Source of the DNA: Gorillibacterium sp.
GTDB taxonomy: Bacteria > Bacillota > Bacilli > Paenibacillales > NBRC-103111
DNA: 6,514 nucleotides
Reading direction: 5' to 3'
NCBI GenBank assembly: GCA_023511325.1
Contig: JAIMBU010000163.1
Location: 1 to 6,514, forward strand
This document shows positions 1-6,514 of this stretch, piece after piece. The number at the start of each line of letters is the position of its first letter. The stretch's first letter is position 1. Below the pieces are notes generated by a model that was given only the letters and a program-made list of their open reading frames with translations, had not been told where the DNA came from and did not search any database. The position numbers and the translations under genes are program-made.

Positions 1-1216
1 AGTCAGTTCTGATTTCATCTAAAGAAGCCGGGGAAGTACGAAGCAGCTCCCGCATGTATTGTTCTCGTTCGAGTATCGTGTTAGAACGCCAATGCTCCGT
101 CAGTTCATGGATTCTTTCTGATTGGGATACAAAGACGTCAGAGAGGTAGTCCATCTCGCTTGCGCCTTTTCGCTCTCCGAACTTCTCGGCGTGATGCTGA
201 AGCATGACATTATGAACCAACTCCTGAATCGGGGAGTATACCCGTTTGGAGATGAGGATGATTACACCAAGGGACGTAATAAATAGGCTGATAAATAGAA
301 TGAAGGAAATTTTACCGAGTATATTAATGTTTTCCAGAATCACCGCTTTGGGGATCGTCTCGATAAATTTCCATTGTTGAATGCCCTTAATAGAAGTAGT
401 CGAATACACGAGCAACTGCTCCTCTTGTTGAAGAGGGTGGAACAGCTTCCAGCCACTTGCCGTTGATTTACTTTGTCGGCTTAGTTCGAGCAGTTCAGTG
501 CCTGACAAGGTCGAGGTAGTGAAAACCAACTCATCTGCTTCATTAAAAATGGACACGTTAGTCTGTTCGAACTTGGTGTTTTTTTGTAGCAGGGTCATCA
601 TTTTCTCGGTATCCACATTCAGCACGAAAGCTGAGAGTGACTTTCCGTTTGTCTCATAGTTGATCACGAGTGTAATCACTTTCTTCTGCTCACTGGAACC
701 TAAGGGCAAGGTGATGACGCGCGGAAGCAGGACTAATTTATCGCCGATTTCCCGATTTCGTAGCTTGGTGAGAATCTCCTGATCATTAAAGCTAGCAAAA
801 TCCGTTACCCCAAGCCGGGAATCGATAATTTTCTTTGTATAGTCATTGATCAGATAGACAGAATCGATAGAGGGATTGCTTTTCTTAATATCCATCAGTC
901 GGGTCCACACTGTATAAGTATCCAAATCATTGTACTCATCGGAGAGAGCGTAGACCTGCAGCAGCGGATCATCTGAAGAGGAGTAGCTGTAATCGATCGA
1001 CCACTCCATCAATTGAGCCGTATTTTTGGCGGTATTCACTAAGAGTGATTCCGAGTGACTGCCAATTTCCTTCAGCAATGTCTGCGAGGAGATTCGATAA
1101 AGCAGAATGAAGGAAAGGGCGAGGACGATTATATTAACCGTCACAAAGTAAAAAATGATTTTCATATACGTCGGATGCCTTTTAAAGGAAAATGACCAAT
1201 ATCTATTTTTCAACAT
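1..1216 (-). CDS. Membrane-anchored transcriptional regulator, probably AraC type (N-terminal 405 residues, runs off left edge)
   Basis: The minus-strand frame is open without a stop from ATG at 1216 to the window edge. An AGGGG ribosome binding site lies 8 bases upstream (1225-1229). Residues about 19-42 form a first membrane helix after a basic N-terminus (KNRY, KRHPTY). Residues about 43-295 look like an extracytoplasmic sensor domain of the Cache type. Residues about 300-323 form a second helix, followed by SKRVYSPIQELV (323-334) and a helical stretch with ILEREQYMRELL. That post-membrane pattern resembles the large Paenibacillus AraC-family regulators (two helices, sensor domain, C-terminal HTH) more than YesM kinases, where a HAMP domain leads into QINPHFLYN. 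The HTH or kinase domain lies outside the window, so the class is inferred. It is divergent from a sugar ABC operon and is probably its regulator. A YesM-like histidine kinase is the main alternative. Confidence 0.72.
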   Translation of the reverse strand, partial: MLKNRYWSFSFKRHPTYMKIIFYFVTVNIIVLALSFILLYRISSQTLLKEIGSHSESLLVNTAKNTAQLMEWSIDYSYSSSDDPLLQVYALSDEYNDLDTYTVWTRLMDIKKSNPSIDSVYLINDYTKKIIDSRLGVTDFASFNDQEILTKLRNREIGDKLVLLPRVITLPLGSSEQKKVITLVINYETNGKSLSAFVLNVDTEKMMTLLQKNTKFEQTNVSIFNEADELVFTTSTLSGTELLELSRQSKSTASGWKLFHPLQQEEQLLVYSTTSIKGIQQWKFIETIPKAVILENINILGKISFILFISLFITSLGVIILISKRVYSPIQELVHNVMLQHHAEKFGERKGASEMDYLSDVFVSQSERIHELTEHWRSNTILEREQYMRELLRTSPASLDEIRTD

Positions 1217-1259
1217 GGAGAAAGCCCCTGTTCTGTCTGTTCATCTTTGTCGCGATTTT

Positions 1260-1291
1260 ATTGTAACATATCGAGCATTTCAGAAAATCAA
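1260..1291 (-). promoter_or_regulatory. Candidate promoter of the regulator gene, extended -10
   Basis: On the minus strand the sequence reads TGTTACAAT, an extended -10 (TGnTACAAT) with the hexamer at 1265-1260. A weak -35 (TTTTCT at 1287-1282) sits 16 bases upstream; a better hexamer, TTGATT (1291-1286), is 20 bases away, which is too far for a standard promoter. Transcription would start near 1253 and give a leader of about 37 bases before the ATG at 1216. This is a match by eye to the sigma-A consensus. Confidence 0.5.
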
Positions 1292-1370
1292 ATCGATTGT
1301 TTCTGCAAAAGTGATGTTTTTAGGAAGACGAGAAATCCATGCGATTAGGAAAGACCCGTGATTCCAGCAA

Positions 1371-1399
1371 TTGTCCCGGACTGTGGATCTTGATAAGGT
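1371..1399 (+). promoter_or_regulatory. Weak candidate promoter of the transporter operon
   Basis: TTGTCC (1371-1376) is followed after 17 bases by TAAGGT (1394-1399), which is preceded by TG one base upstream (TGATAAGGT), giving an extended -10. The leader would be about 40 bases. The -10 matches the consensus only at its first two and last bases, so this is tentative. I see no better forward promoter in the 228-bp divergent spacer (1217-1444). The spacer must contain one if the operon is transcribed from its own start, and it presumably also holds the regulator's binding site. Confidence 0.3.
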
Positions 1400-1444
1400 G
1401 GCAGCAGACAACAAAGCACATTGGTTACGAGGAGGTAAGGGGAA

Positions 1445-2383
1445 ATGCAAATGGCGAAGAGAAATGGACGGACGTACAAGCTGAAGCATCTGGTACGCAA
1501 TCCTTTTCTTTATTTGATGGCTGTACCGGGGTTGCTCTTTTTCCTCCTGTTCAGCTATCTTCCCATCTATGGGATCATCATCGCATTCAAGGATTACGAT
1601 TTTTCCAAAGGCATTACAGGTAGCAAGTGGGTGGGCTTTAAAAACTTCAATTATTTTTTTACATCTGATGATTTTTGGACCATTACACGGAACACCTTAG
1701 TGCTTAATATTTTGTTCATTCTATTTACAACGATAACGGCTGTTCTGATTGCCTTAATGCTCAATGAAATCCGCAACAAATACTTCAAACGAATTTCGCA
1801 ATCACTCATCTTCCTACCGTACTTTATGTCCTGGATTGTTATCGGGATGATTGTCCAGTCACTGTTCGGCGGTGAAGAACCGCTGATCAATAACTGGTTG
1901 ATGAGCCTTGGTCTGGAGCAGGTCAACTGGATGTTCGAGCCCAAGCTTTGGCCAGGAATTCTGACGATCATCAAGGTGTGGCAAGGAGCAGGGTACCTCT
2001 CGATCATTTACCTGGCGACGATTACGGGTATTTCGGAGGAGCTTTATGAAGCGGCCCGAATAGATGGTGCATCCAAATTTGAGATCATGTTTAAAATTAC
2101 GCTGCCGCTTTTGACCCCGACGATTTCCATTATGACCCTGCTTGCGGTTGGCAAGATTTTCAGTGGTGATTTTGCCATGATTTATGCCATTATTGGCGAT
2201 AATGCCATGCTTTATCCGACAACGGATGTCATTGATACCTTTGTCTTCCGTTCGATGCGGCAGTTGCATGATTTTGGCATGTCCTCGGCAGTCGGCCTCT
2301 TCCAATCTGTTATGGGTTTCATGTTCGTCCTTGTGGCTAACGCCATTACACGCAAGGCATCCAAGGAGTCAGCGTTATTCTAG
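1445..2383 (+). CDS. Carbohydrate ABC transporter permease, LplB family
   Basis: This 312-residue protein is one of the two membrane subunits of a sugar importer in the cytoplasmic membrane. I see six hydrophobic segments at about 21-47, 82-106, 119-141, 171-194, 223-241 and 281-301. The ATPase-contact EAA loop is clear: EAARIDGA at 202-209 with LP at 220-221. The N-terminus (NPFLYLMAVPGLLFF, then LPIYGIIIAFKDYD) and the full length are typical of the LplB/YtePQ-like permeases common in Paenibacillus. GGAGGT at 1431-1436 lies 8 bases before the ATG at 1445. A second in-frame ATG at 1451 would be 14 bases away, so the first is preferred. It is the first gene of a three-gene operon. The transported sugar cannot be deduced, so no gene symbol is given. 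Confidence 0.95.
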   Translation: MQMAKRNGRTYKLKHLVRNPFLYLMAVPGLLFFLLFSYLPIYGIIIAFKDYDFSKGITGSKWVGFKNFNYFFTSDDFWTITRNTLVLNILFILFTTITAVLIALMLNEIRNKYFKRISQSLIFLPYFMSWIVIGMIVQSLFGGEEPLINNWLMSLGLEQVNWMFEPKLWPGILTIIKVWQGAGYLSIIYLATITGISEELYEAARIDGASKFEIMFKITLPLLTPTISIMTLLAVGKIFSGDFAMIYAIIGDNAMLYPTTDVIDTFVFRSMRQLHDFGMSSAVGLFQSVMGFMFVLVANAITRKASKESALF

Positions 2384-2396
2384 GAGGTGAAAATCG

Positions 2397-3275
2397 ATGA
2401 AACAAAGTGTTGCGGACCGTTCGTTTACGATGTTCGCGTATCTCTTCACGTTCGTGTTTGCGGTATTCTGCTTGTTTCCTTTTCTGTTAATGGTCATCGG
2501 ATCGTTTACCGAGGAGACGGAACTGATTATTCACGGCTACAGCTTGTTCCCTAAAGCCTTTTCCTTGGCTGCCTATGAGGCGCTTCTGCAGTCGAAAACA
2601 CTATTTCAAAGTTATACCATTTCGCTTACCATTACCGCGGTTGGCTCCGTAAGCGCCCTCTGCATCTCAGCGATGCTGGGCTATTCGCTGGCCAACAAGC
2701 GCAATGTGCTGCAATCGCCCATGTTGGTTTATTGCTACCTACCGATGTTGTTCTCGGGGGGGATTATTCCCTTCTACATTGTCGTCAGTCAATGGCTGCA
2801 TTTGCAAAATACAATCTGGGCACTTATTCTTACGCTATTGTGCCAGCCCTTCCTGGTTTTTCTGCTGGTCAGCTTCTTTCGCACCATTCCAGAGGAGCTT
2901 GAGGAGGCTGCTAGGATCGATGGCGCCAATGAAATGCGGGTATTCTTTCAGATTATCCTTCCTATTTCCAAGCCGATACTTGCTTCTGTTGGATTGTTCT
3001 ATGCATTGAACTATTGGAATGATTGGTTTATGGGCTTGATGTTTGTCGATAATGATAAGCTGTACCCGCTTCAACTAATTCTGCGCCGCATGGTATCCAA
3101 CATGGAGGCTGCCAAAAGCTTGATTCCTTCAGGTGCGGCCATCTCCGTCACACCACCAACCTATGGCGTGCGTATGGCGACCACCGTGCTTACCATCGGA
3201 CCGATCATCTTGCTGTACCCGATGCTCCAGAAGTATTTTGTCAAAGGATTAACCGTGGGAGCGGTCAAAGGATAG
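2397..3275 (+). CDS. Carbohydrate ABC transporter permease, YtcP/LplC family
   Basis: This is the second membrane subunit (292 residues), the expected partner of the upstream LplB-type protein. Six hydrophobic segments lie at about 12-36, 75-98, 107-130, 139-162, 191-210 and 263-280. The EAA loop is EEAARIDGANE (169-179) with LP at 188-189. The C-terminus FVKGLTVGAVKG (281-292) is the usual ending of this family, so the gene is complete. AGGAGG at 2382-2387 overlaps the TAG stop of the preceding gene and lies 9 bases before the ATG. The 13-base gap suggests translational coupling and a roughly 1:1 yield of the two permeases. No ATPase gene follows, so a shared MsmX-like ATPase encoded elsewhere is inferred. 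Confidence 0.95.
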   Translation: MKQSVADRSFTMFAYLFTFVFAVFCLFPFLLMVIGSFTEETELIIHGYSLFPKAFSLAAYEALLQSKTLFQSYTISLTITAVGSVSALCISAMLGYSLANKRNVLQSPMLVYCYLPMLFSGGIIPFYIVVSQWLHLQNTIWALILTLLCQPFLVFLLVSFFRTIPEELEEAARIDGANEMRVFFQIILPISKPILASVGLFYALNYWNDWFMGLMFVDNDKLYPLQLILRRMVSNMEAAKSLIPSGAAISVTPPTYGVRMATTVLTIGPIILLYPMLQKYFVKGLTVGAVKG

Positions 3276-3278
3276 CCT

Positions 3279-3311
3279 GGATTCCGGCATTAACCGGAAT
3301 CCTCCGGTTAA
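3279..3311 (+). repeat. Two overlapping, mutually exclusive perfect hairpins between permease and binding-protein genes
   Basis: Hairpin A pairs GGATTCCGG (3279-3287) with CCGGAATCC (3294-3302): 9 perfect pairs around a 6-base loop. Hairpin B pairs TTAACCGG (3290-3297) with CCGGTTAA (3304-3311): 8 perfect pairs, also with a 6-base loop. Both use CCGG at 3294-3297, so only one can form at a time. No run of T follows, so neither is a standard intrinsic terminator. The position fits an mRNA-processing or stability element that lets the binding protein be made in excess of the permeases, but that role is inference. Confidence 0.6.
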
Positions 3312-3336
3312 ACGCATAGATGAAGTTCTACTATAA

Positions 3337-3342
3337 GGGAGG
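3337..3342 (+). promoter_or_regulatory. Ribosome binding site that sets the start of the binding-protein gene
   Basis: GGGAGG lies 10 bases before the ATG at 3353. An in-frame ATG at 3320 lies upstream of this site and has no comparable Shine-Dalgarno sequence. Starting at 3320 would also put an extra 11 residues in front of a normal lipoprotein signal peptide. The start at 3353 is therefore preferred. Confidence 0.85.
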
Positions 3343-3352
3343 AATTAAACAG

Positions 3353-4888
3353 ATGGGACGACGTAAAGCAATAGGTATGGTTTTATCGCTTGTATTGGCA
3401 CTGTCAATGATGCTTACAGCTTGTGGTAGCGGATCAGACAAGGATGCGGAAAGTGCAAGTCCAGGTGACAATCCAACTGCGACTGCAGGATCAGGGGAAA
3501 ACACGCCAGCCCCTAAGGAAACCGTAGAACTAAAGGTGTATCTGCCTTCAGATCGTCCGGCAGGCTTTGACGAAGTGCTGCGGAAGGTAAATGAAAAGTT
3601 GAAGGCGGACAATATAGGCGCTTCACTCAACATGAACTTCCTGCCATGGAGCGATTATGCCAACTCCATTGCGGTAAAGATGTCGGCTGGCGAGGATTTT
3701 GATATGTTCATGGATGCTCCATGGCAATCCATGCTGCAGATGATTGCTAGCGGATCAATTATCCCGCTGGATGATATGGTGGCAGCACGTTCCGAATTAA
3801 AGCAATCCATTCCTGATCAAATGTGGGAATATAACAAGTTCGGTGATAAGATTATGGGTATTCCCCTCGGCACCACTCAGGGTCAAATTAACGGATTTAT
3901 GATCCGTAAGGATTTGCGGGAGAAATATGGTCTGCCTGAGATCAAGACGGTCGACGATCTGGAGAAATTCTTCTACACCGTGAAAGAAAAAGAAACAGAT
4001 ATCAAGCCCTTCGTCATCGATCACGGTAGAGGAGGCAAGCTTACACTCATGCTGAGTAAGACTGCCAACACAGCCGATGGAGTCGTTAAGGAAATCGGTG
4101 TCAACATGTTTAATTATTCCGTTGCGGACAAGAAGGTTATTGGCACCTGGGATGACTTCACATTAAACGAAAGCTACGAGCGGGTCTCCAAATACTATAA
4201 AGACGGCATTCTCTCGAAGAACATCGCCCAAGAACAAAATGCGGTCACTTTATTTAATCAGGGAAAATATGCTTCTACGTATTACACAGGAGATGGGGTA
4301 GAAGGATTAAGACTCCTTGATGCGCTCAAGATTCCTGGAGCAGAGTTGGAAATCTTTATTCCCAATGCTGATGCGATCAATGCGTACTCATCCTTTCAAC
4401 AGTGGAACTTCCTTTGTATTCCGAAGTCCTCCAAGCATGCTGAGCTTGCTATGGACGTAGCCAACTGGCTGTCCATTAAGGAGAACCATGATATTCTTGA
4501 GTACGGACTTGAAGGAAGAGATTGGGAGGCAGTTGGCGAAAACAGCTACAAGGCCCTGTCAACTTATGCTTTCCCCGCCTTTGCCTTTACCTGGCGGCCT
4601 GAGCTTCTCCGTACCCTAGATACGATGCTCCCAGAAGACAAGAAGTGGTTTGATGTATCGCGAGATCCAGAAAGCTACACAATTAGTCCCATCGCTGGCT
4701 TCTCCTTTGATGCAGAGAAGGTCAAGACCGAATACGCTAAAATCACTCCGCTTCACGATGCTTACTATCTGCCGCTTACCCAAGGTGTGTTGGAAGCGGG
4801 TAAGGGCAAGGAAACCCTGAAGGCCAAGATCCTTGCCGTAGGTGGACAAAAGGTCATCGATGAAATCCAGAATCAAAAAAACATCTGA
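3353..4888 (+). CDS. Extracellular solute-binding lipoprotein of sugar ABC importer (family 1, DUF3502-like C-terminus), apparently clipped at its last residues
   Basis: From ATG 3353 the product is 511 residues. It begins with a lipoprotein signal peptide: basic MGRRK, a hydrophobic core at residues 6-21, and lipobox LTAC with lipidated Cys24. A low-complexity Gly/Ser/Thr/Pro linker (25-56) leads to the binding domain from about residue 57 (VELKVYLPSDRP). The C-terminal part (about 440-505: GFSFDAEKVKTEYAKI, then GGQKVIDEIQNQ) resembles the DUF3502 region of LipO/YtcQ-like binding proteins. It would capture a sugar on the outer face and deliver it to the two permeases encoded upstream. The family normally continues for several residues after the equivalent of EIQNQ. 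Here the frame ends with KNI and a stop exactly where the base composition changes, so the native 3' end has probably been replaced. The body of the gene is intact and the substrate is unknown. Confidence 0.9.
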   Translation: MGRRKAIGMVLSLVLALSMMLTACGSGSDKDAESASPGDNPTATAGSGENTPAPKETVELKVYLPSDRPAGFDEVLRKVNEKLKADNIGASLNMNFLPWSDYANSIAVKMSAGEDFDMFMDAPWQSMLQMIASGSIIPLDDMVAARSELKQSIPDQMWEYNKFGDKIMGIPLGTTQGQINGFMIRKDLREKYGLPEIKTVDDLEKFFYTVKEKETDIKPFVIDHGRGGKLTLMLSKTANTADGVVKEIGVNMFNYSVADKKVIGTWDDFTLNESYERVSKYYKDGILSKNIAQEQNAVTLFNQGKYASTYYTGDGVEGLRLLDALKIPGAELEIFIPNADAINAYSSFQQWNFLCIPKSSKHAELAMDVANWLSIKENHDILEYGLEGRDWEAVGENSYKALSTYAFPAFAFTWRPELLRTLDTMLPEDKKWFDVSRDPESYTISPIAGFSFDAEKVKTEYAKITPLHDAYYLPLTQGVLEAGKGKETLKAKILAVGGQKVIDEIQNQKNI

Positions 4889-4956
4889 AACCAGTAGCCC
4901 AAGCCTACACGGAGCAACGTGCAATCGTAGAGAAACTCATCTCTAGAGTTGAAGAC
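4864..4956 (+). other. Junction zone: coding-like extension of the downstream gene with no start codon
   Basis: The frame of the downstream gene is open upstream of TTG 4957 as far as a TGA at 4861-4863. From about 4891 it reads like protein (VAQAYTEQRAIVEKLI, then SRVEDLDKS), a regular helical pattern that continues smoothly into the annotated product. This stretch has no ATG, GTG or TTG; only a CTG occurs, at 4885. It also overlaps the end of the binding-protein gene in a different frame. Together with the composition change, this places a join between two unrelated sequences somewhere around 4870-4890, possibly within the A-rich run at 4875-4881. Confidence 0.65.
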
Positions 4957-6336
4957 TTGGATAAAAGCTTGCTTGCTGCATTCGAAAGACAACTATTAGA
5001 TGTTGTAGTTGCTCGAGAAGACCCAAGAATCGCACCTTGCACACAGCATAACATCGCAGAAATTGCCCAATATCTCGGATTATACCTTCAGAACTATAGA
5101 CGGGGTGTTGAGGAATATCTTTCTAAAGGATTGTATAGCATTAGACCTAGATTCTATGATGGCTTTCCACATTATTTCCAAGGTTGCCTCATGCCTAACC
5201 AAGCCGCCATCGTTTTTATCCAATATGGTATGGCATATCCCAATATCGAGGTAAATAAAGAAAACTTCGAGTCTGTGATTGAGATAAAAAAACAAGGTAA
5301 ATACAATTATATACTCCCATTTGGACCGCATAAAAACTTTGACCCTGCGATTGCTATCGAAGATGCTAGACTTTCGGTTATAAGAGATCTCGATTCTGTA
5401 CAATGCATTAATGTTTATGCACTTATGGAACGTGGACAAGAAATGGAAAACATCTCTCTCTCGATTCCTGAAGATTTAAAACTTCGTGAAATCGAAAATC
5501 TTATTTTGGCTTGGCTTGAAACAACAGAACAGATAAAGAGGATTTACGCTGAGATGCTTGAAAGAGAAACAAACGCACTACTTGAAAGATGGGAAGAGGC
5601 TTACGATTACATAATGAGCATCACTCCTACAAAAGTTATCATTCCTCAGACACTAAATTTTGAAGAATCGAAGGAAGAAAAAAAAGAGGAGAAAAAGGAA
5701 CAACAAAAAAATGAAGAAAATGCAAGCGTAGGTGTAAAATGGACAATATCAAAAGGACAGGCACAACATATAGGAAGCTCAGAAACTGAGCAGCCTCGAA
5801 AAGCACTCGATGCAGCAACCAATGCCTCTGAGCGTGCCACAGGAGAAAAGCAATCAATCAATAAAACAGAAGATAGGTTATCACCATCTGAAGTTACATT
5901 ACCAAGCGGAATAAAAATACAACCAATGCAGAATGCAATCAGGATTTCAGGAGATTCGGTGCCAGAATATAGGTTGCACACACCCCTTCACCAACCAAGG
6001 AGAACTTACGGCGAGAATAAATTTGAAGACATGATAATGACAAGCAAGTTGTTCGAAGAAGATGATAGTAATTACAAAGGAAAGTTAAAACGTGCGGATT
6101 ATGAACGAAAGAGAAACCCTTCGCTTGCTGTCTTCGCATTTATCCTTATCTTGATGGGCTCTTTGATGTTTTTTGCCGGATACAAGATGTCAAATACATC
6201 TAGCGATGATACAAACTCAACTGCATGTATGCTCGTTGTCCCTGACCAGAACCTATACATAAATGGTGGCGCCCTATTGCTACTTATAGGTGTGCTTTGC
6301 TTAGTTGCTTATATAATATACAAACAGCCTACTTAG
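4957..6336 (+). CDS. Unrecognised protein with Glu/Lys-rich linker and C-terminal two-helix membrane anchor (5' end missing)
   Basis: I do not recognise this family. From TTG 4957 the product is 459 residues, but no Shine-Dalgarno sequence precedes it and the frame stays open upstream, so the true N-terminus is probably lost at the junction. Residues 1-175 are a mixed, folded-looking region (GFPHYFQGCLMPNQ near 70-82). Residues about 175-222 are strongly helical (LILAWLETTEQIKRIYAEML). Residues 236-254 are almost only Glu, Lys and Gln (EESKEEKKEEKKEQQKNEE). A long polar linker follows, then membrane helices at about 389-409 and 438-455 joined by a polar loop with one Cys (SNTSSDDTNSTAC). Basic residues before the first helix (KGKLKRADYERKRNP) suggest a cytosolic N-terminal domain. 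Arginine codons are mostly AGA/AGG and ATA isoleucine is common, unlike the transporter genes. It may be archaeal, but that is inference. Confidence 0.75.
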   Translation: MDKSLLAAFERQLLDVVVAREDPRIAPCTQHNIAEIAQYLGLYLQNYRRGVEEYLSKGLYSIRPRFYDGFPHYFQGCLMPNQAAIVFIQYGMAYPNIEVNKENFESVIEIKKQGKYNYILPFGPHKNFDPAIAIEDARLSVIRDLDSVQCINVYALMERGQEMENISLSIPEDLKLREIENLILAWLETTEQIKRIYAEMLERETNALLERWEEAYDYIMSITPTKVIIPQTLNFEESKEEKKEEKKEQQKNEENASVGVKWTISKGQAQHIGSSETEQPRKALDAATNASERATGEKQSINKTEDRLSPSEVTLPSGIKIQPMQNAIRISGDSVPEYRLHTPLHQPRRTYGENKFEDMIMTSKLFEEDDSNYKGKLKRADYERKRNPSLAVFAFILILMGSLMFFAGYKMSNTSSDDTNSTACMLVVPDQNLYINGGALLLLIGVLCLVAYIIYKQPT

Positions 6337-6514
6337 CCTATCCTAACAAGCTCGATTATATCTCCATCATGGATGTTGTAATCTAACACAGGCACTTTTC
6401 CGTATATGTAATAAGGTCCAAACCTTAGCGCATACTGCCCTTCTTTATCCCAATAATCAACTAGATTTTTTATTATCTCCGATGCATAATTTGTTCTGTC
6501 AAGTTCCATTTCGC
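6333..6514 (-). CDS. C-terminal fragment resembling a TGS (beta-grasp) domain of a DRG/Obg-type GTPase (runs off right edge)
   Basis: The minus-strand frame is open from the window edge to TAA at 6335-6333. It has an in-frame ATG at 6509 that is probably internal; from there 58 residues are visible. The pattern ASEIIKNL, then YALRFGPYYIYGK, then LDYNIHDGDIIELV resembles the C-terminal TGS domain of DRG-family GTPases, where a short helix is followed by a strand with a GP or WGK turn and a final DGDIVEI-like strand. If so, the GTPase domain lies beyond the window. The match is from memory of the family. Other beta-grasp proteins are possible, though the ending RIG lacks the terminal GG of ThiS/MoaD/SAMP proteins. 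Its stop overlaps that of the plus-strand gene (TTAG, 6333-6336). High ATA and AGG/AGA use matches the neighbouring gene, so both belong to the same right-hand segment. Confidence 0.6.
   Translation of the reverse strand, partial: EMELDRTNYASEIIKNLVDYWDKEGQYALRFGPYYIYGKVPVLDYNIHDGDIIELVRIG

Noticed and set aside
1..1216. YesM-type sensor histidine kinase
   Set aside because: Not excluded, but the segment after the second helix leads into a YMRELL-type helix rather than the HAMP and QINPHFLYN pattern. The deciding domain is outside the window.
1284..1303. Catabolite-responsive element (CcpA site) around the TCAAATCGATTGTTTC region
   Set aside because: One half fits the consensus but the other half misses several fixed positions, so it is no better than chance in AT-rich spacer DNA.
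3279..3330. Rho-independent terminator after the second permease
   Set aside because: The stems are strong but no T-run follows either hairpin, and the binding-protein gene downstream clearly belongs to the same operon.
3320..3352. Upstream ATG at 3320 as the start of the binding protein
   Set aside because: The strong GGGAGG at 3337-3342 lies inside this extension and points to 3353, which directly gives a normal lipoprotein signal peptide.
4957..4959. TTG as the genuine start of the right-hand gene
   Set aside because: No Shine-Dalgarno sequence precedes it and the upstream frame (from about 4891) reads as continuous protein, so it is only the first permitted start codon after a truncation. 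The feature begins there for want of a real start.
5080..5439. Minus-strand open frames inside the right-hand gene (also 5646-5981 and 5939-6139)
   Set aside because: They lie antisense to a longer frame with coherent codon use and membrane helices, have no ribosome binding sites I can see, and encode low-complexity Phe/Ser/Leu-rich shadows.
4957..6514. A prokaryotic ubiquitin-like conjugation system, suggested by the beta-grasp-like fragment next to an unknown protein
   Set aside because: The fragment ends in RIG without a C-terminal GG, is on the opposite strand from its neighbour, and no E1, E2 or JAB motif is visible. The TGS reading fits better.

Overview
Positions 1 to about 4870 look like the chromosome of a Paenibacillus-type member of the Bacillota. 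They hold a compact carbohydrate-uptake locus. A membrane-anchored regulator fragment (1-1216, minus strand) runs off the left edge. A 228-bp divergent spacer follows. Then come three co-directional plus-strand genes: an LplB-type permease (1445-2383), a YtcP/LplC-type permease (2397-3275) and a lipoprotein solute-binding protein (3353-4888). Each has a strong Shine-Dalgarno sequence. The locus has no ATPase gene, which is usual for this transporter class; a shared MsmX-type ATPase probably energises it. The binding protein captures a sugar or oligosaccharide outside the membrane, the two permeases form the channel, and the regulator probably senses a related signal and controls the operon. 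The substrate cannot be read from the sequence. A 33-bp stretch between the second permease and the binding protein can fold into either of two mutually exclusive perfect hairpins.

Near position 4870-4890 the character of the DNA changes abruptly. The binding protein stops a few residues short of its family's usual C-terminus. A second reading frame is already open across the junction and has no start codon or ribosome binding site. From there to the right edge the DNA is more AT-rich and arginine codons switch from mostly CGN to mostly AGA/AGG. The long gene there (called from a TTG at 4957, ending at 6336) encodes a protein I do not recognise: a large N-terminal region, a Glu/Lys-rich linker, and a C-terminal pair of membrane helices. 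It overlaps tail-to-tail, by four bases, with a minus-strand gene fragment (6333-6514). That fragment's last ~50 residues resemble the C-terminal TGS (beta-grasp) domain of DRG/Obg-type GTPases, which would fit an archaeal or other non-Bacillota source.

The simplest reading is two unrelated DNA segments joined at about 4870-4890. This could be an assembly or library chimera or, less likely, a real illegitimate recombination. Left of the join is an ordinary sugar ABC transporter locus. I see no convincing new biological system in it. The items most worth checking are the junction, the unrecognised membrane-anchored protein and the alternative hairpins.
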